Below are positions 21,275 to 28,782 of a DNA stretch of 30,006 nt, one piece after another. This DNA is from a virus. The translations under genes and the position numbers were made by a program. Under the pieces are notes generated by a model. That model was not told the DNA's origin, did not search any database, and was given only the letters and a program-made list of their open reading frames with translations. Where the stretch lies: IMG/VR virus record IMGVR_UViG_3300023240_000078, positions 1 through 30,006 of that record; one strand, 5' to 3'. Each line of letters opens with the position of its first letter. Position 1 is the first letter of the stretch.

Positions 21275-22157
21275 TAAATTATATAACCTTAATTACTATT
21301 TAGAAATAGGTAATAATAACTTTAGACATAAAACTAGAAAGGATTCTAATTGTATCTGGATAGCTGCGAGATTTGGTTTACCATTTAATGATTATGGTAG
21401 TGATTGTTATAATCAAATATACTATACAGGATGTCATGGTTTCGTTATTGGTGAGGGTATTGAAGACAAAGATGCTGTAATATCTAGTCTTTATAACTCT
21501 TATAATCAGCCTAAATTAACTACTGAAGATTTAGATCAGTATTATTCAGAGGTTATGCCATATTTTAATGCTTATTTGCTTAAGGATTTTGAATTAGGTG
21601 ATAAAGTTATAGCGGTTAATCCTAATTGTGCTGGTAATATGGCTATGATGGCTCTTATTATATCTAGGCAGCCTTGGGAATGTCTAAATTTCTTATCAGT
21701 ATATATAAAAGCTCGTAAAGAAGGCTATAATCCTCTTATGGCGGTCTATTTGGGTCAGTATACCAAGTACCATCCTATAATGAGAGGTGATTTAAGTAGC
21801 GATCATGATGTATTTAATAACTATATAGATTTAAATAGACTTTATAAGTTTATTGTAACAGGAAAACCTCATATAAAAAACCTTAAAAGTTTTAATCAAA
21901 AGAGCAAAGAGGGTGTATTCAGTGCTTTTAAAGCTAGAGTGTCAGCGCCTTCTTATCATTTGAATACTTTAGGTTTTAGGGATAAATATAAAATTATAAA
22001 GACCTCTTCCTTTAATAATACACATTTTATGAGCGAAGCTGGAGTAGATCCAGAGTTACAATTTAATCATCTTAATGAGGAGGCAGAAAGAGTTATGACT
22101 AATTTGAATGATAAAGTATATGAGACCTTAAGAGGTAAACCTAAATGTGCGGTATAG
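21264..22157 (+). CDS. Unknown 297-aa protein of the ligase island
   Basis: Start chosen at TTG 21264 because AGGAG lies 6 nt upstream; an ATG at 21222 would overlap the GGCT gene by 53 bases and has no ribosome site. The protein has CIWIAARFGLPFNDYG (30s), a Cys/Tyr-rich piece CYNQIYYTGCHGF, AVNPNCAGNMAMMALII, and a Lys-rich C-terminus. No family is recognised. It overlaps both neighbours and is therefore very likely part of the pathway. It may be a missing enzyme or a carrier; unproven. Confidence 0.7.
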   Translation: MINNKLYNLNYYLEIGNNNFRHKTRKDSNCIWIAARFGLPFNDYGSDCYNQIYYTGCHGFVIGEGIEDKDAVISSLYNSYNQPKLTTEDLDQYYSEVMPYFNAYLLKDFELGDKVIAVNPNCAGNMAMMALIISRQPWECLNFLSVYIKARKEGYNPLMAVYLGQYTKYHPIMRGDLSSDHDVFNNYIDLNRLYKFIVTGKPHIKNLKSFNQKSKEGVFSAFKARVSAPSYHLNTLGFRDKYKIIKTSSFNNTHFMSEAGVDPELQFNHLNEEAERVMTNLNDKVYETLRGKPKCAV

Positions 22158-23512
22158 TAGGAGTAGCAGGATATATATCCTCTGATATTGAAAGACTTTT
22201 TACTTCTTTATTACTTATTGATGTACTCCGAGGAAAGGACAGTACCGGGGTTATTAAAGTAAATAATGATAGCCAAGCTACTACTTATCTTAAAATGGCA
22301 GAACCTTCTCCTTATTTTATAGATACTAAGGAATATCAAAGCTTTATGAATACTTTTCATTCAGTATTAGTAGGACATAATAGAGCAGCAACCTTTGGTA
22401 AAGTTACTCATGAGAATGCCCATCCTTTTATGCATAGTAATATAGTAGGGGTACATAATGGGACGTTATCTGATGTAAGTTTACTTCCTAAGCATAAAGA
22501 TTTTGACGTAGATAGTGATAACTTAATATATAGTATTGCTACCGATGGTATTAAAGCTACCTATGAAAAGTTAGATGGTGCTGCGGCTTTAGTATGGTAT
22601 GATATAAGTAATTCTACACTATACTTTTTACGGAATTCTGAGAGACCTCTTCATTATGGTTATTTAGAACGTTACAACACTCTCGTATGGTCTAGTGATC
22701 CTAATATGCTAAGATATGCTATTAAGAACACAAGAAATTGTAATCTTAAAGATGATAAAGTTTATATGTTTAAAGAAGATACTCTTCATAGCTTTGTAAT
22801 ACCTAAAAATACAAAGCATGGACAAGAGATGAAACCTAAACTTAGACCTTTAGAACCTTATATAGACCCTTTCCCTACCACAACATATTATGGAAGGTAT
22901 AGTAATTATAAGCCTAATAATAGTAACATTACAAATGTTAATGTTAAAAGATTACCTAGTCCTACTAATCAAAGTAAATCTGTTAATATATACAGTAAAG
23001 GGCCTTTAAAGATTAGGGATACAATATACGCAATATTAGATTCTTATGAAGATAAAGGAGGTAGATTAGTAGGTTATTCTCATCAAGCCCAAAAGAAAGT
23101 ATTAATCTATGTTAATGGACAGAAAGATTTACTAGAGATATGCAAAGGGTTTAAGGATAAAACTCTAGATACTGTAACAATAAGAGGTGTAGTTAACTGG
23201 TTCGGAGCAGTACAAGGTATAGCAGGTGATCCTGTTTTAGACCCTTCAAGTATAAACATACTTTCTAAGGTACTTCCAGAAAAAAAGTTTAAATCTTCAG
23301 CAAAGAAACCTACAGGGGAAGTCGTTAAAATCGGGACTAGCTACCTTGCTGAAGAAGATTGGAATAGGCTAGTATCTCAGGGTTGTAAAGAATGTGGTGA
23401 TAAACCCTTATCTCTAAACGCTGACGAGCTTTATTGGGAACCTGATGGTAGTTTCCTATGTTCAGACAACTGTATTATGACCCAAAAAGAGGAGTATAAA
23501 TTATGGTTTTAA
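22145..23512 (+). CDS. Class II glutamine amidotransferase with C-terminal zinc finger
   Basis: A 455-aa protein beginning MCGIVGVAGY. C2 is the N-terminal nucleophile, HNRAAT (78-83) and HNGTL (104-108) bind glutamine, and DSDN (123-126) fits the class II pattern. These domains hydrolyse glutamine to supply ammonia. Residues ~285-375 form an unknown middle region with a beta-rich look, and the C-terminus has C414-x2-C417 and C439-x3-C443, a zinc finger like those at 14299/14654. It overlaps the preceding gene by 13 bases and the next by 10. Its partner is probably one of the island ligases. Confidence 0.88.
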   Translation: MCGIVGVAGYISSDIERLFTSLLLIDVLRGKDSTGVIKVNNDSQATTYLKMAEPSPYFIDTKEYQSFMNTFHSVLVGHNRAATFGKVTHENAHPFMHSNIVGVHNGTLSDVSLLPKHKDFDVDSDNLIYSIATDGIKATYEKLDGAAALVWYDISNSTLYFLRNSERPLHYGYLERYNTLVWSSDPNMLRYAIKNTRNCNLKDDKVYMFKEDTLHSFVIPKNTKHGQEMKPKLRPLEPYIDPFPTTTYYGRYSNYKPNNSNITNVNVKRLPSPTNQSKSVNIYSKGPLKIRDTIYAILDSYEDKGGRLVGYSHQAQKKVLIYVNGQKDLLEICKGFKDKTLDTVTIRGVVNWFGAVQGIAGDPVLDPSSINILSKVLPEKKFKSSAKKPTGEVVKIGTSYLAEEDWNRLVSQGCKECGDKPLSLNADELYWEPDGSFLCSDNCIMTQKEEYKLWF

Positions 23513-24288
23513 AAGTAGGAGCAGATCCAGAGCTGTTCATTAAAGATAGATCAGGTATTCTTGTTTCCGGATTTTCAATGATTAGGGGGACTAAGGTACA
23601 TCCCTTTCCTGTTAATAAAGGAGCAGTACAGGTCGATGGTATAGCCTTAGAATACAATATTGATCCTGCTACGACTGTCGAAGACTTTGTAAACAATAAC
23701 TGTACAGTAATGAGATCATTAATAAAAATGATACCTCCTAACTTAGAGTTTAATATAATCCCTTGTGTGGATATTACTCCTGACTTTTATAAGTCACAAC
23801 CAGATGAAGCTATGATGTTAGGGTGTGAACCTTCTTATAATGCTTACAGCGAAGACGTAGAAAAAGTAAGTCCTCTATCTCATATTAGAACGGCAGCAGG
23901 GCATCTACATTTAGGATGGACAGACGATACTGAAGCTAATAATGCTCAACATTTCTTCGATTGTTGTGCTCTTGTTAAAGAGTTGGATGTATTTTATAAT
24001 GTTTTAACATTACACTACTCTGATATAGAATTAGAAATGAAGCGTAAAATGCTATATGGTGCTGCGGGTTCATTTAGACCTAAATCTTACGGTGTAGAGT
24101 ATAGGGCTTTATCTAATTTTTGGATTAAAGATGAAGAGCTTATGAAAAAAGTGTTTGAAATAGCTCAGACAGTTTTTAATAGGATGCTTACAGGTGAAAA
24201 ACTATTATCTGATATATATACAGGTAGAGAATTAGACCGTGTAACTAAAGAACAGATAGAAGAGGTAAGTAGCCTTGTTTCAATTTAA
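23503..24288 (+). CDS. Phage COOH-NH2 ligase (amidoligase-like)
   Basis: A 261-aa protein of the phage phiEco32-type COOH-NH2 ligase family. Diagnostic blocks are GADPELF (residues 6-12), DGIALEYNIDP (45-55), RTAAGHLHLGW (129-139) and YGAAGSFRPKSYGVEYR (185-201) followed by ALSNFW. The GADPE and DG-EYN blocks provide metal/ATP ligands of the glutamine-synthetase fold. It should join a carboxyl to an amine with ATP. Stop and start overlap with the neighbours. Confidence 0.85.
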   Translation: MVLKVGADPELFIKDRSGILVSGFSMIRGTKVHPFPVNKGAVQVDGIALEYNIDPATTVEDFVNNNCTVMRSLIKMIPPNLEFNIIPCVDITPDFYKSQPDEAMMLGCEPSYNAYSEDVEKVSPLSHIRTAAGHLHLGWTDDTEANNAQHFFDCCALVKELDVFYNVLTLHYSDIELEMKRKMLYGAAGSFRPKSYGVEYRALSNFWIKDEELMKKVFEIAQTVFNRMLTGEKLLSDIYTGRELDRVTKEQIEEVSSLVSI

Positions 24289-24883
24289 TAAAATGGCTAA
24301 TGAAGATATAAATAGTAGATATAATAATGCTATAATTTTAGTTAACGGTAGATTATTTATTTGTTATGATTCAGATAAGCATAACTTAGAAGGTAGATAC
24401 TTAAATGAAGAAAATACTTCTGTGATATCTACAAAACATAACGATATAAATACACAAAGCCCTAAACTAGGTTATTTAAATTATGGTAATCATACTACAT
24501 ATGTATCAAGAATACCTGTAAGATTTTATAGGCATGGTCTTAATGTCCGTAATTTAGTAAGTTTTTCACCTACTGACGGAAGACGTAGAGATACGTTTAG
24601 TTTTTTAGAACATAATACAATCTTCTCTGAAGGTCTACAAAATACTATACATAATAAATACCCTACTTTTAAGCAGTGTATAGTTAAAGTAGGTACATTA
24701 AAGTCGAGAATAAGGTCTAATGCTTTCGATAGAGAGAGCGCTTTAGTATCTGTAAATGGTGTAATAAATGTATATTTTGGTACTACTAAAGTAGGGAAAG
24801 TAGTAGAGGATATGGTTATTTTAGATGATGAGCATATGTATCTTAAAGAATATTTTGGAGAATTAGATGTCCCTATACACTAG
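24275..24883 (+). CDS. Unknown 202-aa protein of the ligase island
   Basis: Start is TTG at 24275, with GAGG 9 nt upstream and a 14-base overlap with the ligase gene; an ATG at 24293 is possible. The protein has NSRYNNAIILVNGRLFICYD (residues 13-32), NYGNHTTYVSRIPVRFY, and FSPTDGRRRDTFSF, patterns seen in phage proteins of unknown role. It overlaps the next gene by 17 bases. It may be a substrate, regulator or accessory enzyme. Confidence 0.7.
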   Translation: MFQFNKMANEDINSRYNNAIILVNGRLFICYDSDKHNLEGRYLNEENTSVISTKHNDINTQSPKLGYLNYGNHTTYVSRIPVRFYRHGLNVRNLVSFSPTDGRRRDTFSFLEHNTIFSEGLQNTIHNKYPTFKQCIVKVGTLKSRIRSNAFDRESALVSVNGVINVYFGTTKVGKVVEDMVILDDEHMYLKEYFGELDVPIH

Positions 24884-26303
24884 TGTATATGATAAAAAAT
24901 TAACAGACGAGTTAGGGCTAGTTAGTCCTGAAGGTGATGTAGGACTAGAAATTGAAGCTGAGGTAATAGAATATATTTCAGACTCTAAAGAACTATCTTT
25001 TTGGAGAAAAGAACAAGATGGATCGTTAAGAGGCCCTAATTATGAATTAGTTTTAAAGAGACCTATACCCCATACTTTAGTACCTAAAGCTCTCCAACAG
25101 GCTTATGAGTTTTTAAATAAAGGACGCTATCCAGACAGCGATAACTGTGGGGTACATGTACATCTTAATATGACACAGTGTACTATAAGAGAACTTGTCA
25201 ATCTCATTGCTGTATACTTTATTTTAGAGCCTTTGTTAATATCTATTTGTTCCCCTACTCGTAAGGGTAATTATTTTTGCCTGTCTGCTTTAGAATCTCA
25301 TACTCAATTTGAGACCTTAGAAAAGATATCTAATATAAATTTCTCAATGCTCCGTGATTCTATGAAATATGCAGGTATTAATTTAGGAGCTTTAACAAGT
25401 TATGGCTCCTTAGAATTTAGACACCTTCAGTTCCCTGTAACTGAAGAATTTTTAAATAAATGGGTTGACATTTTATGTGAAATAAAGCATAATATACTAG
25501 AGTTAAGTAAAAGTAAGGACTCAGATATAGTATGTAGACGTATATCTGAAATGGGTATAGTAGACTTTGTAAAAGATTATGCCCCTAGCCTTGCTGAACT
25601 TTTAGACTTTGAAGATAAAGATTTACTTAATGAATGTAGAATATCTATGAGAAAAGCCCAAGTACCTCTATTTACTATGGCGAGAAATATAGTAAAAGGA
25701 AGTAAGTTTAGGGCTTATAGTGAAGATATTAAAGCTAGTGAAGATACTCTGCCCACATATACTACTCTGCCCACATATACTATACCTGAAAGTTCACCTA
25801 CATTTGTACCTGAGGGTAGTTTTGATTTTAGTACACATGTATATACCTCTATATCCTGCATAGATATAAACTTCACAAAGGCTAATGGAGAGAATGTAAA
25901 TATTAAGCGTTTAGATAACTTTATGGAGTTATATATTCATACAGACTACGAATTAGGGATAGCTCTTCAAGGTAGAAGATGCTTACTTAACAGAAGTAAG
26001 GTGGAAATATTACATGATAAACTACCTAGAGATTTGATTAATAGTAATAATAATAGAATACTTAGATATCTAGATTCTTTTATAGAAAGAAGAAGATATG
26101 CTGACTACTTAGAGGCTTATATTGAGTATGTAGTTCCTTTAGGTTTAGAGCTAAATAGAAATAGAGATAATATAGAGAATAGCCCTGTAGGTAGATCTAT
26201 GGGTTCAGGATCAGATTTATCAGAAGCTTTACAACGATATACTACAAGAAACTCTGATGCAGATACTCCTGAGCCTAATCCGCGTTTCATTAATCCTACC
26301 TAG
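24867..26303 (+). CDS. Amidoligase_2 family enzyme
   Basis: A 478-aa protein. GLEIEAE (residues 26-32), KEQDGSLRGPNYELVLKRP (48-66), CGVHVHLN (94-101), and YGSLEFRHLQFP (179-190) are the family's conserved blocks; H97 and H99 are likely metal ligands. It is a second enzyme of the glutamine-synthetase/GCS fold in the same operon. The C-terminal ~200 residues are an extension with a tandem TLPTYT repeat (18-bp direct repeat at 25746-25781). It ends the overlapping gene series. GGAG lies 7 nt upstream of the ATG. A near-consensus promoter lies inside (25465-25493). Confidence 0.85.
   Translation: MSLYTSVYDKKLTDELGLVSPEGDVGLEIEAEVIEYISDSKELSFWRKEQDGSLRGPNYELVLKRPIPHTLVPKALQQAYEFLNKGRYPDSDNCGVHVHLNMTQCTIRELVNLIAVYFILEPLLISICSPTRKGNYFCLSALESHTQFETLEKISNINFSMLRDSMKYAGINLGALTSYGSLEFRHLQFPVTEEFLNKWVDILCEIKHNILELSKSKDSDIVCRRISEMGIVDFVKDYAPSLAELLDFEDKDLLNECRISMRKAQVPLFTMARNIVKGSKFRAYSEDIKASEDTLPTYTTLPTYTIPESSPTFVPEGSFDFSTHVYTSISCIDINFTKANGENVNIKRLDNFMELYIHTDYELGIALQGRRCLLNRSKVEILHDKLPRDLINSNNNRILRYLDSFIERRRYADYLEAYIEYVVPLGLELNRNRDNIENSPVGRSMGSGSDLSEALQRYTTRNSDADTPEPNPRFINPT
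25465..25493 (+). promoter_or_regulatory. Promoter-like site inside the amidoligase gene
   Basis: TTGACA (25465-25470), a 17-base spacer and CATAAT (25488-25493), five of six bases matching the -10 consensus. In AT-rich sequence chance matches are not rare. Confidence 0.4.
25746..25781 (+). repeat. Tandem 18-bp repeat in the amidoligase gene
   Basis: ACTCTGCCCACATATACT occurs twice head to tail (25746-25763 and 25764-25781), giving the protein repeat TLPTYT twice. The CTG and CCC codons differ from the usual codons here. It may be a slippage hot spot. Confidence 0.8.
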
Positions 26304-26335
26304 TTTTAATAATAATAAAAAGAAGATAAAACTTT

Positions 26336-26611
26336 ATGATGATAATAAAATGTTCAATCTGCCCAGCAGAAGACAACATGAGAGAATTAACACGACCTTG
26401 GTTTGAAGATGGTAATACTGATTTATGTCCTGATTGCTATGAAAGCTTTGCAGATGATAATGACTTACTAGTTAGTGAGTATAAAGAACGTAAGGAGATA
26501 ATATTCGATAGACTTAGAGAGAAAACGAAAATAAAAGATAGTATAAAAGTAGATAATGTACTGAAATTAGTTAGTAAAGAAAACACTGAGGATTTATTGG
26601 ATGAAAGTTAA
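26336..26611 (+). CDS. Zinc-ribbon protein upstream of thyX
   Basis: A 91-aa protein with CSIC (residues 6-9) and CPDC (32-35), a four-cysteine zinc site, followed by a charged, helical C-terminus. It overlaps the thyX start by 11 bases, so the two are coupled. Zinc ribbons in phages often act in transcription or repair; the role here is unknown. The ribosome site (AGAAGAT) is modest. Confidence 0.65.
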   Translation: MMIIKCSICPAEDNMRELTRPWFEDGNTDLCPDCYESFADDNDLLVSEYKERKEIIFDRLREKTKIKDSIKVDNVLKLVSKENTEDLLDES

Positions 26612-27242
26612 ATTAATTTCTCATACTATTCCAGTAGATAATAGTATACCTAAAAATCTATTAGAACTTGTAGCCTATATAGCTAGAGTAAGTAACCCTA
26701 GTTCTCAAATCGAAAATATGAATAGTGGTAAACTTCTAGACTATTTAGAACGTAATAATCACTGGTCTCCATTTGAAATGGTTAATATATGTATTGAGAT
26801 AGAGACTACTCGTGATATAGCTAGGCAAATATTAAGGCATAGATCGTTCTCTTTTCAAGAGTTTAGTCAACGCTACGCAGACCCGAGCGAAGAGGGATTG
26901 ACATTCTCGCTGAGACCTGCCAGAATGCAAGACAGCTCGAACAGGCAGAACTCTACTGAATGTAATGATAAAGACTTAATGGAGTGGTGGGTACAACAAC
27001 AGAAGAAAGTTAAAGATGTAAGTCTTTCAGCTTATACTCAGGCTTTAGAAAAGGGTATAGCTAAAGAGGTAGCTAGAGCATTATTACCTGAAGGTATGAC
27101 AGGTTCTAGACTATACATGAATGGTTCTTTAAGATCTTGGTTGCACTATATAGAGCTTAGAGAAGGTAACGGTACTCAACTTGAACATCAAGAAATTGCT
27201 GTTGAGTGTAGTAAAATTATTCTAAAGCTTATGGAGTCTTAG
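26601..27242 (+). CDS. thyX: Flavin-dependent thymidylate synthase
   Basis: A 213-aa protein with the ThyX signature RHRSFSFQEFSQRY (residues 79-92), and the later conserved ARALLPEGMTGSRLYMNGSL with RSWLHYIELREG. It methylates dUMP to dTMP using FAD and methylenetetrahydrofolate, supporting the phage's AT-rich DNA synthesis. An unusually GC-rich stretch inside (26871-26950, 45 of 80 bases) carries a promoter-like site. Confidence 0.95.
   Translation: MKVKLISHTIPVDNSIPKNLLELVAYIARVSNPSSQIENMNSGKLLDYLERNNHWSPFEMVNICIEIETTRDIARQILRHRSFSFQEFSQRYADPSEEGLTFSLRPARMQDSSNRQNSTECNDKDLMEWWVQQQKKVKDVSLSAYTQALEKGIAKEVARALLPEGMTGSRLYMNGSLRSWLHYIELREGNGTQLEHQEIAVECSKIILKLMES
26898..26926 (+). promoter_or_regulatory. 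Promoter-like site inside thyX
   Basis: TTGACA (26898-26903), a 17-base spacer and CAGAAT (26921-26926). The TTGACATTCTC start is shared with the other promoter-like sites in the window. The codons here (TTG, TCG, CTG, AGC) are unlike those of the neighbouring sequence, as expected if DNA sequence is selected for itself. Confidence 0.55.
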
Positions 27243-27303
27243 AGTATTAAAAGTCTTGCCCCAGCAGGCGTATTGTAAGTTAATTTTATTAGGAGAAAGC
27301 GTA

Positions 27304-27540
27304 ATGAACCTCAATACAGTTATTATTAATACATATCGTGAGTCAGCTAGAGCAGGACAAAGAGGATTGAAAAAGCTTCAGCGTAAAGTATATGCTCACC
27401 GTAATCGAGTAGAGTTTTTAGAGAACTTTATTAAACTACGTCAGATGGATGGAGAACTACAAGCTGTAGAACTTAGAATTAAACAAGAACGTCTTGGTGC
27501 TTGGGTGTCTAGGGATATTACTCATTTTGAAGAGGTATAA
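27304..27540 (+). CDS. 78-aa helical protein
   Basis: Start at ATG 27304, with AGGAG 8 nt upstream; an upstream in-frame TTG at 27256 has none. The protein is Arg/Lys-rich and helical (SARAGQRGLKKLQRKVYAHR, later LQAVELRIKQERLG). It may bind nucleic acid or protein. Unknown family. It is the last gene before the promoter at 27605. Confidence 0.65.
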   Translation: MNLNTVIINTYRESARAGQRGLKKLQRKVYAHRNRVEFLENFIKLRQMDGELQAVELRIKQERLGAWVSRDITHFEEV

Positions 27541-27604
27541 AGTTACTACATGTTATAACTACCAAGGAGTAATAAGTATAACTTTATTAAAATAAAAATA
27601 GGGC

Positions 27605-27633
27605 TTGACATTCCCTGCCAAACATGTCATGAT
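27605..27633 (+). promoter_or_regulatory. Promoter of the DNA-binding protein gene
   Basis: TTGACA (27605-27610), a 17-base spacer and CATGAT (27628-27633). The upstream sequence AATAGGGCTTGACATTC is shared with the site at 18250. It precedes the single-strand DNA-binding protein gene by about 50 bases. Confidence 0.6.
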
Positions 27634-27684
27634 GTGAAACACGAATGACGAAAGATCTTCGTACTAATAAAAATTAAAACAACT

Positions 27685-28128
27685 ATGGAGATATCCAAAC
27701 ATATGTTACTATATGGTATAGCTTATTGGGCAGCTATTAAAACACCCAATACTAAATTTCAACCTCAGTATACTATTAACGTAGTACCAGAGGATGAGCA
27801 GGACTTAGAAGAGTTAAAGACTAAAGGTTTTAAAACTAAACCTGTAGGCCCTAATAATGAAGAGTCTGTAGTTATCCGGCGTTACGTTGAGGGTAAGAAA
27901 GGGCTTAATGAAATGCCTAAACTTAGGGATGCACACAATAACCCTATTGATGTTCAAGTAGGTAATGGCTCTAGAGTATGTGTTCAGTATAAAGAGTTCT
28001 CAGGTGTAGGTGCTTTTGGGCCTTATCAAGGACTTGATTTACAGGCAGTTCAGGTTATGGATCTAGTAGAGTACTCTGGAGCAGATGGCTCAGAGTTTCA
28101 AGACTTTGATCCTGATTCAGAACTATAA
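27685..28128 (+). CDS. Single-stranded DNA-binding protein
   Basis: A 147-aa protein. The N-terminal part YGIAYWAAIKTPNTKFQPQY and INVVPEDEQD, the middle GNGSRVCVQYKEF and the C-terminal GLDLQAVQVMDLVEY match phage single-strand DNA-binding proteins of the gp2.5/DUF2815-like type. The acidic C-terminus (EFQDFDPDSEL) is the usual protein-interaction tail. It coats single-stranded DNA during replication. The ATG at 27685 lacks a strong ribosome site; the ATG at 27703 with GGAG 12 nt upstream is an alternative. It has its own promoter, as fits a protein needed in large amounts. Confidence 0.82.
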   Translation: MEISKHMLLYGIAYWAAIKTPNTKFQPQYTINVVPEDEQDLEELKTKGFKTKPVGPNNEESVVIRRYVEGKKGLNEMPKLRDAHNNPIDVQVGNGSRVCVQYKEFSGVGAFGPYQGLDLQAVQVMDLVEYSGADGSEFQDFDPDSEL

Positions 28129-28157
28129 AGTAAACCTCCTTTAGATAAAGGAAATTC

Positions 28158-28330
28158 AAGCAGGCCCTGAATATTATAAACCTGCACCTTTGTACTCTGA
28201 TTAATCGGCAGAGACTATATAGCATACTGGCCCTGCTTAAACCAGTCCATTAAAATAAGAGAAGTAGCTTAAGAGTAAAGCGGCGGCTAACCGGCTGTGC
28301 ATAGTAGGTGCAAACACTACTCTTCTCACC
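28158..28330 (+). ncRNA. Structured non-coding RNA candidate with a tRNA-like second half
   Basis: The 227-base gap between genes is not coding. AAGCAGGCC (28158-28166) pairs with GGCCCTGCTT (28229-28238) with one bulge, enclosing CTCTG/CAGAG (28195-28213). Then GAGAAG (28259-28264) pairs with CTTCTC (28322-28327) around GCTT/AAGC (28267-28281) and AGTAGGTG-CAAA-CACTACT (28303-28321). The order of stems, the TAGCTT start of the second one and a TGCAAAC loop resemble a tRNA, but the anticodon arm does not form. It ends with ACC before a T. It may be a degenerate tRNA or an mRNA leader. Confidence 0.45.
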
Positions 28331-28355
28331 TTTAAAATAACTATAGGATTTTAAA

Positions 28356-28763
28356 ATGACACTACGAGTGAATAGTCACGGCGGAGAATGCTGTGGAATC
28401 CGTCACGTTTATGGTTTTTACGATTACGATTACGATCATTTTAACTTAGATGAAATCTATGATGAACTCTATAATTTAGCTCTAGTACAGACCAGTTCTA
28501 AATATACAAATGACTTCTCAAGTCGTTTAGTAGAGGTAGTACTAACAAATGCACAGCCTCTAGAGTTCCATCAGGCATGCATAGACATAGGGTTCGTAGT
28601 TGTTAATTGGTTTGTTAATCATAATTCAGGTAATACTTGTATGATATACCATATTGCTAGAGATCCTGAAAGCGGTTCCTTACCTATAAGGACTCAAGCC
28701 CAATCTTTAGCATTAGTTAACCGTACATTATTAACTCGTAAAGATATTGATAAGCAACCTTAA
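28356..28763 (+). CDS. 135-aa protein with HGGECCGIRH motif
   Basis: The N-terminus has HGGECCGIRHVYGFYDYD (residues 8-25), a cysteine/histidine-rich patch that may bind metal; similar starts occur in small phage proteins of unknown role. The rest is mixed alpha/beta. The start follows AGGATTTTAAA. The gene follows the structured RNA region directly, whose RNA may form its leader. Confidence 0.65.
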   Translation: MTLRVNSHGGECCGIRHVYGFYDYDYDHFNLDEIYDELYNLALVQTSSKYTNDFSSRLVEVVLTNAQPLEFHQACIDIGFVVVNWFVNHNSGNTCMIYHIARDPESGSLPIRTQAQSLALVNRTLLTRKDIDKQP

Positions 28764-28782
28764 TTAACTCAGGTATTTTTAA

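Noticed and set aside
22503-22532. TTGACG with TATATA in the amidotransferase gene as a promoter
   Set aside because: The -35 box is imperfect and the spacing is 18; such matches are common by chance in AT-rich sequence.
22145-23512. Amidotransferase as part of a purine or asparagine pathway
   Set aside because: The C-terminal half does not resemble purF, glmS or asnB partners, and the gene neighbours point to a ligase system instead.
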